Source of the DNA: Halomonas sp. 25-S5
Lineage (GTDB): Bacteria > Pseudomonadota > Gammaproteobacteria > Pseudomonadales > Halomonadaceae
Direction of reading: 5' to 3'
Assembly (NCBI RefSeq): GCF_029889845.1
Contig: NZ_JARANV010000012.1
Coordinates: 1 to 64,000, forward strand
Length of the DNA: 64,000 bases
Numbering within the stretch: position 1 is the first letter of the stretch; every line of letters begins with the position of its first letter. Below are positions 25,250 through 33,789 of the stretch, piece after piece. The position numbers and the translations under genes were made by a program. The notes below the pieces were generated by a model. It saw only the letters and a list, made by a program, of their open reading frames with translations, was not told the DNA's origin and ran no database searches.

Positions 25250-25263
25250 GTGACATGGATCAA
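25250..25263. promoter_or_regulatory. Probable FNR/ANR-like box upstream of the EB_dh gene
   Basis: GTGAC-ATGG-ATCAA matches the FNR consensus TTGAT-N4-ATCAA at 8 of 10 positions, with one perfect half-site. It lies about 70 bp upstream of the EB_dh start, close to the usual activator position. Confidence 0.5.
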
Positions 25264-25424
25264 GTCGGGTGCGACAAGGCGCCACGGCCGATGGTTTCCG
25301 GGTAAGGTGGCCGGTCGACCAGGCGTTCGTGATGGCTCCATGATTCGGGGTCACTGGCTCGCATCTCCATGCTAGGCTGGCGGCTTGCTACCTGACTGCC
25401 TCATGACCAACGAGGAACGACAAG

Positions 25425-25804
25425 GTGACTCTCCCCGAGACACTCTCCTGGCTGCCAGTCGACCCCAGCGTTACCGCAGCCAGCCTGTTGCTGCTGGGCG
25501 TAATCCTCTCCATCAGCATCCTGGCCGACGTGGTGGCCAGCCGAACCCGCCTGCCGCGTATCTCGCTGCTGGTGCTGGTGGGTGTCGGGGTGGCGGTGGG
25601 TGCCGGTCTGCTGGCATTGGGGTTCCCGATAGTGGTGGCGGTATCACTGGCGGCCATCTCGGTGGCGACTGATCCTGCGGCCGTGCAGGAGACGGTGCGG
25701 GCCAGTGGTGATACCCGGTTGCGGGCTCGCCTGCTGCTGGGGATCGTCGCCATCGATGACGGCTGGGGTATCGTGGTCTTCGAGCTTGCCATGGCCATGC
25801 GAGG
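25425..25804 (+). pseudogene. Cation:proton antiporter, 5' fragment with interior deletion
   Basis: The first ~60 residues (SILADVVASRTRLPRISLLV) are the first helices of a CPA-family antiporter. They join directly to a later segment (SLAAISVATDPAAVQETVRA and LLLGIVAIDDGWGIVVFELA), so compared with the intact antiporter at 26.8 kb about 70 residues are missing. At about 25802 an IS5-like element interrupts the gene. The 3' part resumes at 28981. The GTG at 25425 is the likely old start. Confidence 0.75.
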
Positions 25805-26705
25805 TTTTGTCCGAAAAGTCGGATCTGCTAAGGCCACCTATGCTTTAACAGCATAGGTGGCCTATGGCAGGACGCTACGAGATCTCTGACAACGGCTGGG
25901 TCCTCATTGAGGATATCGTGTCACCGCCGCAGACTACGGCGCGCCCCCGTCGTGATGACCGTCAGGTGTTGAACGGGATCTTCTGGATCCTATGCTCAGG
26001 GGCCAAGTGGCGCGATCTGCCTGAGCGTTATGGTCCTTGGAAGACGGTCTATGACCGATTCCGGCAATGGCGCGACGATGGTACTTTCGAAGCCATCCTG
26101 GCTCGGCTCCAACTGTGACTCCGCGAGGATGGTCTGATGGATCTTGATACGTGGATGATCGACTCGACCTCAATCCGGGCAACGCGAGCCGCTCGGGAGG
26201 CGGCAAAAAAAAGGGGCAGCAAGAACCCGTAGACCATGCCCTGGGACACAGCCGGGCTGGATTGACGACCAAGATTCACATGGTGTGCGATCGACATGGT
26301 TGGCCGCTGACCTTCACCTTGTCGCCGGGTCAGGAATCGGATTAGCGGCTCCTCATCCCGATCATGGAGCACGCCCTCCTGCCTGGTCACGGAAGCAGAC
26401 GCTCAAGCGCTGTTGCTTCATCGTGGCGGACAAGGGCTATGACAGCGATCCGCTTCGCCGCTACTGCGACTGACACCGGATGAAGCCCATCATTGCCAGA
26501 CGCAAAATGAAGCGCAAGACACGCCCTGGTGCACCGAGGGGCTTTGACAAACCTCGGTGGAAAATCATCCAGCGCTGTTTCGGGTGGATCAAAGAACTAC
26601 GCCGGATCTGCACGCGGTACGATAAGTTGGCCAGCAGTTTCAGGGCCATGGTATGCCTGGCGTGCATAGACCGTTGCCTGCGAGCAGACTTTTCTGACAA
26701 AGCCT
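25802..26705 (+). mobile_element. Decayed IS5-family insertion sequence
   Basis: The ends are 19-bp inverted repeats matching at 17 of 19 positions: aggttttgtccgaaaagtc at 25802-25820, and the complement of aggctttgtcagaaaagtc at 26687-26705. The roughly 900-bp interior is one old transposase gene in several pieces. Length and ends fit the IS427-like part of the IS5 family. A clear target duplication was not seen, consistent with later rearrangement at one side. Confidence 0.8.
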
Positions 26706-26706
26706 A
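25864..26706 (+). pseudogene. IS5-family transposase, broken by stops and frameshifts
   Basis: The N-terminal helix-turn-helix part (MAGRYEISDNGWVLIEDIVS, GAKWRDLPERYGPWKTVYDR) stops at 26118. Later pieces in shifting frames give DLDTWMIDSTSIRATRAA (first catalytic aspartate), HALGHSRAGLTTKIHMVCD, VADKGYDSD (second aspartate region) and, from 26480, FGWIKELRRICTRYDKLASS to SFRAMVCLACIDRCLRADFS. The third acidic position in the C-terminal part is also altered. No active enzyme can be made. Confidence 0.85.
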
Positions 26707-26759
26707 GGATAGTCGATCCGGGACCGGGTTCCCGATCGGGTGCGTAGAAAGGAGGAGGC

Positions 26760-27965
26760 GTGGAAATACTGCTGATTGGGGTGTTGTTGCTCTCTGGGCT
26801 TGCCTTTGGGGCGCTTGGGAGCCATCTGTTCGGTGTGCCGCGTGTGGTGGGTTACATCTTGGTGGGCATGCTCTTTGCCCCCGGCCTCCTGGGTGGCCAA
26901 CTGGGCATGCACGACACTCAGTGGACCCAGCCGCTGGTGTCGGTGGCCCTCGGGGTCATTGCCTATGTGATCGGCGGGGCGATCAGCCCCAGCCAGTTGC
27001 ATCGTCTCGGCTGGAGCATCGTCGGGGCGACTCTGGGCGAAGTCTCTGGCGCCTTTCTGGTGGTGGTGGGGGCGGTCCTGCTGTTGGGTATGACGGTGGT
27101 CGACCTGCCGTTGTGGTCGTTCGCGCTCGTCCTCGGTGCGCTCGCCCCTGCCACGGCTCCTGCCGCCATCGTGGCGGTGGTACATCAGTACCGAGCGTGC
27201 GGGCCATTGACCAACACGCTGCTCGGCATGGTGGCCATCGACGATGCCCTCGGCATCCTCATTTTTGCGCTGGTGATGGCGATTGTCGGTAGCGGGTCGC
27301 TAGGTGGGGCGCTGGGCACGGCCTTCTGGGAGATCGGTGCCGCGTTGCTGGTGGGTTGGGGCAGCGGCTTTCTGATCGAACGCCTGTCGCGCTGCTTTCA
27401 CGAACAGAGCATGTTGCTCCCACTATTGTTGGGCGGGATCCTACTGACAGTGGGGCTGGCCGCTTGGGCCGAGTTCTCGGCGCTGCTGGCGGCGATGGTG
27501 CTGGGCTTTTCGGTGCGCTGGTTTTGTGGCCCGCATGCCGAGCGATTGTTCGAGCCGATCGAGGATCTCGAGGAAACCGTCTTCGTGTTGTTCTTCACCT
27601 TTGCTGGTCTGCATTTTGCTCCCTCGGCCGTGATCGACTACTGGCCACTGATGTTGACCTACTTCGTTGCACGTGCCATGGGCCTGTTCGTCGGGGGCGG
27701 AAGCGGCGCACGACTAGCCGGGGCGCCGCGAGCTATCTGGTCGAACATCGGTTTCGGCCTGTTCCCTCAGGGCGGCGTGGCCATCGGTCTGGCACTACTC
27801 CTGTTGAATTATCCGACGTTCTCGCAGGCCGGCGAAATTATTGTCAACCTGATTGCAACTACCACCTTGCTGACTGAGTCCGTCGGAGCGATCTCGGTGC
27901 GATACGGTCTGCGTCGGGCTGGTGAATTTTGCCAGAACACGCCGAAGGGGAAGACTGCCCAGTGA
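26760..27965 (+). CDS. Cation:proton antiporter, CPA2-like
   Basis: 401 residues with about 12 membrane segments, a complete Na+/H+-exchanger domain. The N-terminal GVPRVVGYILVGMLFAPGLL helix and the paired-helix region LGMVAIDDALGILIFALVMA hold the ion-binding aspartates. The start is GTG at 26760 with GGAGGAGG directly upstream. It lacks the TrkA-N domain of KefB/KefC. A CBS-domain gene follows and may sense nucleotides for it. It lies within an island that has replaced the broken antiporter around it. Confidence 0.85.
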   Translation: MEILLIGVLLLSGLAFGALGSHLFGVPRVVGYILVGMLFAPGLLGGQLGMHDTQWTQPLVSVALGVIAYVIGGAISPSQLHRLGWSIVGATLGEVSGAFLVVVGAVLLLGMTVVDLPLWSFALVLGALAPATAPAAIVAVVHQYRACGPLTNTLLGMVAIDDALGILIFALVMAIVGSGSLGGALGTAFWEIGAALLVGWGSGFLIERLSRCFHEQSMLLPLLLGGILLTVGLAAWAEFSALLAAMVLGFSVRWFCGPHAERLFEPIEDLEETVFVLFFTFAGLHFAPSAVIDYWPLMLTYFVARAMGLFVGGGSGARLAGAPRAIWSNIGFGLFPQGGVAIGLALLLLNYPTFSQAGEIIVNLIATTTLLTESVGAISVRYGLRRAGEFCQNTPKGKTAQ

Positions 27966-28086
27966 CATCGTCATCAACCGGATCGCCATAACGATGTCGC
28001 TGACTGAAGTGGTCGATACGATCTCGGTGCGCGACGGCTCGCGTCGAGTCGGGGATTCCGCCTGCATAGGCCGAAGGAGAAGCTAA
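27966..28086 (+). pseudogene. Degenerate copy of an antiporter C-terminus
   Basis: Directly after the antiporter stop, an open stretch reads DIVINRIAITMSLTEVVDTI then SVRDGSRRVGDSA. It matches the antiporter's own end (EIIVNLIATTTLLTESVGAI, SVRYGLRRAGE) at many positions. This is the tail of a second, diverged antiporter gene, or an old tandem duplication of the 3' end. It ends in TAA just before the CBS start. Confidence 0.6.
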
Positions 28087-28527
28087 ATGAAGATTGCCGA
28101 TTGGTTGGAGGGGCACACCGTAACCGGGGTGACCGTCGAACGTGATGCTTCGCTTGAGGAAGCGGCGCGCGCAATGCTGGGCGAGCCTGAATGTCGCGAT
28201 ATCTATGTCACCGATGCCGAGCGGCGAGTCGTCGGTCACCTCGGCTTCCGCCGGCTGGCGGGCGTTTTGCTCTCTGCTCACCGGCCGACGCAAAGCCGCC
28301 GCCAGTTGCTTGAGCGTGTGGCGCGCGGACCGGTCCGTGAGTTCATGGATCAACGCTTTATCTCGGCCCGACTTGACGAGTACGTCCACGATGTCCTTCA
28401 TAAATACATGGAGCGGCGGATCGAGGATATCCCGGTGCTCGACGGAGACAGTCGGCTGGTGGGAATCATACGGCTGGTCGATCTGGTCCGTGCGGCGATC
28501 GAACCATCTGACCAGAGCTTTGATTGA
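28087..28527 (+). CDS. CBS-domain pair protein
   Basis: 146 residues containing two CBS motifs: DASLEEAARAMLGEPECRDI with YVTDAERRVVGHLGFRRLAG, and ISARLDEYVHDVLHKYMERR with IPVLDGDSRLVGIIRLVDLV. Such pairs bind adenine nucleotides or S-adenosylmethionine and regulate partner proteins. AAGGAG is 8 bases before the ATG. The likely partner is the antiporter upstream, with which it forms an operon. It is soluble. Confidence 0.8.
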   Translation: MKIADWLEGHTVTGVTVERDASLEEAARAMLGEPECRDIYVTDAERRVVGHLGFRRLAGVLLSAHRPTQSRRQLLERVARGPVREFMDQRFISARLDEYVHDVLHKYMERRIEDIPVLDGDSRLVGIIRLVDLVRAAIEPSDQSFD

Positions 28528-28530
28528 GTG

Positions 28531-28664
28531 TCAGCCGCGCGGGCTTCCGGCCAAGTAGGAACCGGCCGGGTCGACCAGAAACCGGTCTTCCAACGCCTTT
28601 CGCCCCAGCAGCATGCGAAAGCGCATGGTGTCACGGCCGGTCAGGGTCAGCTCCATGGTCTGTT
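28531..28664 (-). pseudogene. C-terminal fragment of a RimB-like retropepsin-family (PF05618-type) gene
   Basis: On the minus strand about 44 codons read [20 protein letters not shown], then [15 protein letters not shown] and a stop at 28531-28533. GR(D/E)xMxFRMLLGR and FLVDP near the end are features of the RimB/ATP-dependent zinc protease family. The upstream part is missing, cut by the IS91-like fragment. It is a leftover of an earlier neighbouring gene. Confidence 0.6.
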
Positions 28665-28667
28665 CCC

Positions 28668-28975
28668 CGCCGCTACCGGGGTCGCAAGGTGTTTACGCTC
28701 CAGACCTTGCCGACCACAGATTTGGAGGAGGATTGGGCGGCCGACGATCCCGGCAACGTGGCCGGCTTTTCGTTACATGCCGGGGTGGCAGTCAAGGCTA
28801 GTCAGCGCGACAAGCTGGAACGTCTGTGCCGCTACATCTGCTGCCGTCCGCCCGTATTAGGAAAGCGGCTGTTCCTGACACCACGCGGCGACATCGGTTA
28901 CTCGCCGAAAAACCCCTACCGCGACGGCACCACGCACGTTATCTTCGATCCGCAGGATTTCATCGCGCCTGGCGC
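28668..28975 (+). pseudogene. IS91-family transposase fragment (Y2 type)
   Basis: One frame reads [50 protein letters not shown] and PYRDGTTHVIFDPQDFIA. This is the C-terminal part of IS91/ISCR-like rolling-circle transposases. Both ends are lost: the left abuts the RimB fragment and the right joins the antiporter 3' part at about 28970-28980. No termini are recognisable. Confidence 0.75.
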
Positions 28976-28980
28976 CGGGC

Positions 28981-29484
28981 GAGCCGACCCAGGTGGAAGC
29001 CTTGGCCCTGATCCTGTTGCTGGCCGGTATCTCGTCCTGGCTCGGGGTCTCGTCCCTGCTGGCGGCGATGATCACCGGTGCTCTGGTGGCCAATCTCTCC
29101 CGCCACCACACGCGTTCGTTCAATGAGATCGAGCTGATCGAGTGGCCTTTCCTGGTATTCTTCTTCGTGCTCTCGGGCGCCAGCATGGATCTCTACCGAT
29201 TCGGCGATGCCCTCGGCCTGACCCTGGCCTACATTCTGCTGCGCCTGGCGGGGCGCTACCTGGGCGGCTTGCTCGGCGTCCGCCTCGCTCGGGAGCGCCA
29301 GGCCGAGCTGCCGGGGAACCTCGGCCTGGCGCTGACCCCCCAGGCCGGTGTCGCGATGGGCATGGCACTGCTCGCGGCCGAACGATTTCCCGAACACGGC
29401 CCGATGCTGCTCGCGGCGGTGGTGGCCTCGACCGTGGTCTTCGAGATCCTCGGGCCGCTGCTGGTCAAGCGGGTACTGCGCTGA
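28981..29484 (+). pseudogene. Cation:proton antiporter, 3' fragment
   Basis: From EPTQVEALALILLLAGISSW the frame gives the last membrane helices (SSLLAAMITGALVANLSRHH, FFFVLSGASMDLYRFG, LALTPQAGVAMGMALLAAER) and a normal stop at 29484. It fits as the 3' part of the gene begun at 25425. About 70-100 residues of the middle are missing as well as those lost from the 5' fragment. A GTG at 28993 could restart translation, but half an antiporter would not function. Confidence 0.75.
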
Positions 29485-29572
29485 TAGACCCTGCCAGGCT
29501 CTGACGTGGCGGTGGGCATGACATGACGGTGGGCATCAAGAGTAAGGCGAGATGACGCGGAGAGGAAAGAGC

Positions 29573-30313
29573 ATGGTGATCGGACTGCTGCAGTGTGATG
29601 ACGTGGCGCCGGAGCTGCGTGGGACCCACGGCAACTATCCTGAAATGTTCGAAGCACTGTTCCATCGCGTGGACCCGAGCCTGACGTTCAGGGTCTGGCG
29701 CTGCCTGGACGGCGAGATTCCCGACGATGTCGAGGCGGTGGACGCCTGGTTGACCACGGGATCGAAGTTCGGGGTCAATGACGACCTGCCCTGGATCGCC
29801 GCGCTCGAGGCCTTCGTGCGCGCCCTCTGGGTGGCGGGCAAGCCGCTGGTGGGTATCTGCTTTGGCCACCAGCTGATGGCCAGGGCGCTGGGCGGCGAGG
29901 TAGCGAAGAGCGGCAAGGGCTGGGGCGTGGGCATGTCGTTCAACCAGGTCACCGAGCGGGCCGACTGGATGGCGCCCTGGCAGCCGGGACTTGACCTGCT
30001 GGTGAGCCACCAGGACCAGGTGGCGCGGCTGCCGGAGGGCACCCGGGTGCTGGGCGGCAGCGACTTCTGCCCGGCCTACCTGATGCAGCTCGGTGAGCAC
30101 TTCCTCGGCGTGCAGGGACATCCCGAGTTCACCCGCGCCTATTCCCGGGACCTGATGGCGCAGCGCGCCGACCTGGTCGGCCACCATCGGGTGCGCGAGG
30201 GGGAGGCGTCGCTCTCGGCGTCGGTGGATGACACCCTGATGGTGCGCTGGATCCTGGCCTTCATGCGCCGGGCCATCGAGATGCGCGAGAGCGCCCCTCA
30301 GGCCCCGCCCTGA
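29573..30313 (+). CDS. Class I glutamine amidotransferase domain protein
   Basis: 246 residues. The nucleophile elbow is GICFGHQLMARAL and the catalytic His-Glu pair is GVQGHPEFT, so the Cys/His/Glu triad is complete. The family acts on glutamine or gamma-glutamyl bonds, and stand-alone members resemble YfeJ. The ATG at 29573 has GAGGAAAGAG upstream; the frame is open seven codons further. The partner synthetase or substrate is unknown. A GC hairpin follows. Confidence 0.82.
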   Translation: MVIGLLQCDDVAPELRGTHGNYPEMFEALFHRVDPSLTFRVWRCLDGEIPDDVEAVDAWLTTGSKFGVNDDLPWIAALEAFVRALWVAGKPLVGICFGHQLMARALGGEVAKSGKGWGVGMSFNQVTERADWMAPWQPGLDLLVSHQDQVARLPEGTRVLGGSDFCPAYLMQLGEHFLGVQGHPEFTRAYSRDLMAQRADLVGHHRVREGEASLSASVDDTLMVRWILAFMRRAIEMRESAPQAPP

Positions 30314-30340
30314 AGGTCGGGACCGGGGCCCGGACAGCGG

Positions 30341-30364
30341 ACCGGGGCCCCTGGGGGCCCCGGT
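30341..30364. terminator. GC-rich hairpin between the amidotransferase and the ABC binding-protein gene
   Basis: accggggccc (30341-30350) pairs with gggccccggt (30355-30364) around a 4-base loop, between two convergent stop codons. There is no T-tract, so termination is inferred from position and stem strength. Confidence 0.5.
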
Positions 30365-30407
30365 CGTGTCGGCTGGCTGTCGCTCGGTTCAGTCCGTGCC
30401 GGAGTAC

Positions 30408-31175
30408 TTATTCACCGAAGTACCTTTCGTGGATCTCGTCGTAGGTACCATTGTCCTTCAGCGTTGCCAGGGCCGCGTTGAAGGCCTCGGCCAGCTCCTG
30501 GTCACGGTGGCGGAAGGCGATGCCGAAGCCTTCGCCGAAGTACTCCTTGGGCTCGGTGATCTTCTTGCCGACCAGCTTGTAGTCGCCCGCCTCGCTGTCG
30601 AGCAGGGTGGACTTGCCGATCGGGAAGTCGAGGAACACCGCATCGAGGCGGCCCGAGTCCATGTCCAGCACCATGTCGTCGGCGGTGGCGTAACGGTTGA
30701 CGTCGGCCACGTCGCCGTATAGGTCGGTCACGTAGTTGTCCTGCAGGGTACCGCGCTGCACGCCGAGGGTCAGGCCGTCGAGGGTTTCTTCGGACGGGGT
30801 GCCGATCTCGACGTCGCCGGGCGCGAACCAGGCCGACGGGGGAGTGATGTAGGGATCGGAGAACAGGACCTGCTCACGACGCTGCTCGTTGATGGTCATC
30901 GAGGACATGATGGCGTCGTACTTGCGCGCCTGGAGGCCGGGGATGATGCCGTCCCAGCCTTGCACGACCCACTCGCACTGGATGCCGATCTCGGCACACA
31001 GGGCGTTGCCCAGGTCGATGTCGAAGCCGGTCAGCTCGCCCTCGGGAGTGCGGAACTCCATGGGCTCGTAGGGCACGTCGACGCCGATGCGGATGTCGCG
31101 GACCTCGGCACTGGCGCTGCCAGCGACCAGGGCGGCGCCGAACACGCCGAGACTCAGGATCTTGTGTAGCTTCAT
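30408..31175 (-). CDS. Basic amino acid ABC transporter substrate-binding protein (ArgT/HisJ/AotJ-like)
   Basis: 255 residues with a Sec signal (MKLHKILSLGVFGAALVAGS, cleavage after ASA). IRIGVDVPYEPMEFRTPEGE and LTGFDIDLGNALCAEIG are the ligand-lobe signatures of the lysine-arginine-ornithine/histidine group. The SMTINEQRREQVLFSDPY block is also typical. It captures a basic amino acid in the periplasm. It is last in the operon, after the two permeases. AstE nearby favours arginine or ornithine. Confidence 0.88.
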   Translation of the reverse strand: MKLHKILSLGVFGAALVAGSASAEVRDIRIGVDVPYEPMEFRTPEGELTGFDIDLGNALCAEIGIQCEWVVQGWDGIIPGLQARKYDAIMSSMTINEQRREQVLFSDPYITPPSAWFAPGDVEIGTPSEETLDGLTLGVQRGTLQDNYVTDLYGDVADVNRYATADDMVLDMDSGRLDAVFLDFPIGKSTLLDSEAGDYKLVGKKITEPKEYFGEGFGIAFRHRDQELAEAFNAALATLKDNGTYDEIHERYFGE

Positions 31176-31322
31176 GGGGTGTTTTCCCGTGTTGTTGGTG
31201 GTGTCACCTCGTGGGTGACGACGCGACCACGATAGCGGATGCCCGGGCCCGTCGGAAGGGGGAGCCGGTCGCTTTCAAACGCCGGTTCCCAACGCTTGTT
31301 TTACGCTCCCCGTCGTCGTCTG

Positions 31323-32054
31323 TCAGCCGCTGGCCGGCTTGAGGTGCGCCAGCAGGCGCCGTTCCAGATAGCGGAACAGGTAGAGGATGGCGAACGTCAG
31401 GCAGAGGTAGATGGCCGCCACGAACAGGAAGGCATCGAAGGGCGCGTAGTAGCGCGCATAGACGAAGCGGGCCGCCCCGGTCAGATCCATGATGGTGACC
31501 ACGCTGGCGATGGCGCTGGCGTGGAGCATGAAGATCACCTCGTTGCCGTAGGCCGGCAGGGCGCGCCGGAAGGCGCTGGGCAGCACGATACGCCGCAGCA
31601 TCAGCCCCCGGGACATGCCATAGGCGCGTGCCGCCTCGATCTCGCCCCGGGCCGTGGACTTGATGGCGCCGCGGAAGATCTCGGTGGTGTAGGCCGCGGT
31701 ATTGAGGGTGAAGGCGATCAGTGCCGGCACGAAGGGCTTCTCGAGGATCACCCACAGCCAGGTCTCCTGGATCCCCTCGACGAACACCACGCCGTAGTAG
31801 ATCAGGTAGAGCTGGACCAGCAGCGGCGTGCCGCGGAACACGTAGCAGTAGAGGAAGATCGGCAGGCTGATCCAGCGATGCTTCGAGCCGCGGCCGATGG
31901 CCAGCGGTACCGCCATCACCAGGCCGATGATCAGCGACAGGGCCACCAGCTGCACGGTGGTGACCAGGCCCTCGCCGTAGTAGCCGAGGGTCTGCAGGGT
32001 GAAGATGCTGTTGTCGGCGAGCTGGGCCTCCAGCCAGGTCATCAGGGCTTCCAT
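31323..32054 (-). CDS. Amino acid ABC transporter permease (HisM/AotM-like)
   Basis: 243 residues with about five membrane helices. The cytoplasmic coupling loop EIEAARAYGMSRGLMLRRIV is the EAA motif that docks with the ATPase. FRGTPLLVQLYLIYYG is typical of the HisM group. Its start overlaps the stop of the other permease by one base, so the two are translationally coupled. Confidence 0.88.
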   Translation of the reverse strand: MEALMTWLEAQLADNSIFTLQTLGYYGEGLVTTVQLVALSLIIGLVMAVPLAIGRGSKHRWISLPIFLYCYVFRGTPLLVQLYLIYYGVVFVEGIQETWLWVILEKPFVPALIAFTLNTAAYTTEIFRGAIKSTARGEIEAARAYGMSRGLMLRRIVLPSAFRRALPAYGNEVIFMLHASAIASVVTIMDLTGAARFVYARYYAPFDAFLFVAAIYLCLTFAILYLFRYLERRLLAHLKPASG

Positions 32055-32758
32055 CAGTCCGCCTCCCGGTAGCCGACGTCATAGCGTTTCTGCAGCCGCG
32101 CGAAGCCCCACTCCGAGACCGTGGCGATCAGCAGGTAGACGGCGGCGACGATGATCATGAAGGTGAAGGGCTCGCGGGTGGCCTTGGAGGCCTCGGCGGC
32201 CACGCGGACCATGTCAGTGAGGCCGATCACCGAGACCAGGGCGGTGGTCTTGAGCAGTACCATCCAGTTGTTGGAGAGCCCCGGAATGGCATGGCGCATC
32301 ATCTGCGGGAAGCGGATGCGCTGGAACACCAGCCAGTGGTTCATGCCGTAGGCGCGCCCGGCCTCGATCTGGCCGCTGTCCACTGCCAGGAAGGCGCCGC
32401 GAAATGTCTCGCCCATGTAGGCGCCGAAGATCAGCCCGATGGTGATCACGCCGGCGACGAACTCGTTGACGTTGATGAAGAGGTCCCACCCGAAGCGCTC
32501 GTAGAGCTGGTCGGTGACCATGTTGATGCCGATCTGGCCGCCGAAGAACATCAGCATCATCAGCACCAGGTCGGGAACGCCGCGGATGACGGTGGTGTAG
32601 AGGGTGCCGATGCGGTGGGCCACCCAGTTGCGCGACATCTTGGCACTGGCGGTGAGCAGTCCCAGCACGATGGCAAGGATCAGCGAAAGCACCGCCAGCT
32701 CGATGGTGATCAGGGCGCCTTCGGCGAGGCGCGGGCCGTAGCCGTGCAGGTCGATCAT
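32054..32758 (-). CDS. Amino acid ABC transporter permease (HisQ/AotQ-like)
   Basis: 234 residues with about five membrane helices. The EAA loop is IEAGRAYGMNHWLVFQRIRF, and IRGVPDLVLMMLMFFGGQ is a HisQ-type motif. It pairs with the HisM-like permease in the inner membrane to form the channel. It begins 24 bp after the ATPase gene. Confidence 0.88.
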   Translation of the reverse strand: MIDLHGYGPRLAEGALITIELAVLSLILAIVLGLLTASAKMSRNWVAHRIGTLYTTVIRGVPDLVLMMLMFFGGQIGINMVTDQLYERFGWDLFINVNEFVAGVITIGLIFGAYMGETFRGAFLAVDSGQIEAGRAYGMNHWLVFQRIRFPQMMRHAIPGLSNNWMVLLKTTALVSVIGLTDMVRVAAEASKATREPFTFMIIVAAVYLLIATVSEWGFARLQKRYDVGYREAD

Positions 32759-32782
32759 GGGAGTCTCCTCGTCCGGGTCGCC

Positions 32783-33553
32783 TCAGTGCTTGGGCGCCAG
32801 GAACTGCTTGAGCCGCTCGGAGCGCGGGTTGCCCAGCACTTCCTCCGGCGGGCCGGCTTCCTCGACCCGCCCCTGGTGGAGATAGATCACCTGGGAGGAG
32901 ACGTCGCGGGCGAAGGCCATCTCGTGGGTGACCACGATCATGGTGCGGCCCTCCTGGGCGAGGTCGCGCATCACCTTCAGCACGTCGCCGACCAGCTCCG
33001 GGTCCAGCGCCGAGGTGGGCTCGTCGAAGAGCATCACCTCCGGGTCCATGGCCAGTGCCCTGGCGATGGCCCCGCGCTGCTGCTGGCCGCCGGACATCTG
33101 CGCCGGGTAGTAGTCGGCGTGCTCGCCGAGGCCGACCCGCTCGAGCAGCTGCCGGGCATGGGCGATGGCCTCCTTCTTGGGCTTGCCGAGCACATGGACC
33201 GGGGCCTCGATGACGTTCTCGAGCAGCGTCATGTGGGCCCAGAGGTTGAAGCTCTGGAAGACCATGGAGAGCTTGGCGCGCATGCGCACGACCTGCTTCC
33301 AGTCGGCCGGTTCACGGCCGTGTCGGGTCTGCTTGAAGCGGATCTCCTCGCCGTGGACGATCAGGTCGCCCTCGTCGGGTTGCTCGAGCAGATTCATGCA
33401 GCGCAGGAAGGTGCTCTTGCCGGAGCCGGAGGCACCGATCAGCGTGATCACATCGCCCTTGTGGGCCTTCAGGGAGAGGCCCTTGAGGACCTCGGTGTCG
33501 CCGAAGCGCTTGGTGATGTCGCGCACTTCCAGCGGAATCGGGGTATCGGCCAT
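32783..33553 (-). CDS. Amino acid ABC transporter ATP-binding protein (HisP/AotP-like)
   Basis: 256 residues. Walker A is GASGSGKST, the signature is MSGGQQQRGAIARALAM and Walker B is EVMLFDEPTSALDPE, with the H-loop in VVTHEMAFA. The ATG at 33553 (MADTPIPLEVRDI) is preferred; the frame is open 22 codons further without the domain. It is the first gene of the uptake operon (ATPase, two permeases, binding protein). Confidence 0.9.
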   Translation of the reverse strand: MADTPIPLEVRDITKRFGDTEVLKGLSLKAHKGDVITLIGASGSGKSTFLRCMNLLEQPDEGDLIVHGEEIRFKQTRHGREPADWKQVVRMRAKLSMVFQSFNLWAHMTLLENVIEAPVHVLGKPKKEAIAHARQLLERVGLGEHADYYPAQMSGGQQQRGAIARALAMDPEVMLFDEPTSALDPELVGDVLKVMRDLAQEGRTMIVVTHEMAFARDVSSQVIYLHQGRVEEAGPPEEVLGNPRSERLKQFLAPKH

Positions 33554-33614
33554 GGAACGGGCTCCAGATCGTGGGCGGTCCGCCGCATCAGGGGTCGGCC
33601 GGTGCGGGCCGGGG

Positions 33615-33647
33615 ATCAAAACCGGGCATCAAAACCGGGAGTCAAAA
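33615..33647. repeat. 13-bp tandem repeat upstream of the ABC operon
   Basis: Two exact copies of atcaaaaccggg-containing units (33615-33627 and 33628-33640) and part of a third lie 60-95 bp before the ATPase start. They may be a regulator site or slippage. The remaining 237 bp between astE and this operon show no gene. Confidence 0.45.
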
Positions 33648-33789
33648 AAGAGGGCGATTCTAACAGGCCGGAGGATTTCCGGAAGGGCACCGCGACCAGC
33701 CGGATATATTACCTCGGTCCGGGGTGGGGATGGCATGGGTCATGGGGATTCTCCTGGCGGTTGTTGTTGTGGGGTGCCGGGGGACGGCG

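Noticed and set aside
28993-29484. A complete small membrane protein starting at the GTG 28993
   Set aside because: The sequence is the C-terminal half of a CPA antiporter with its frame open upstream of the GTG up to the junction; no ribosome site is visible.
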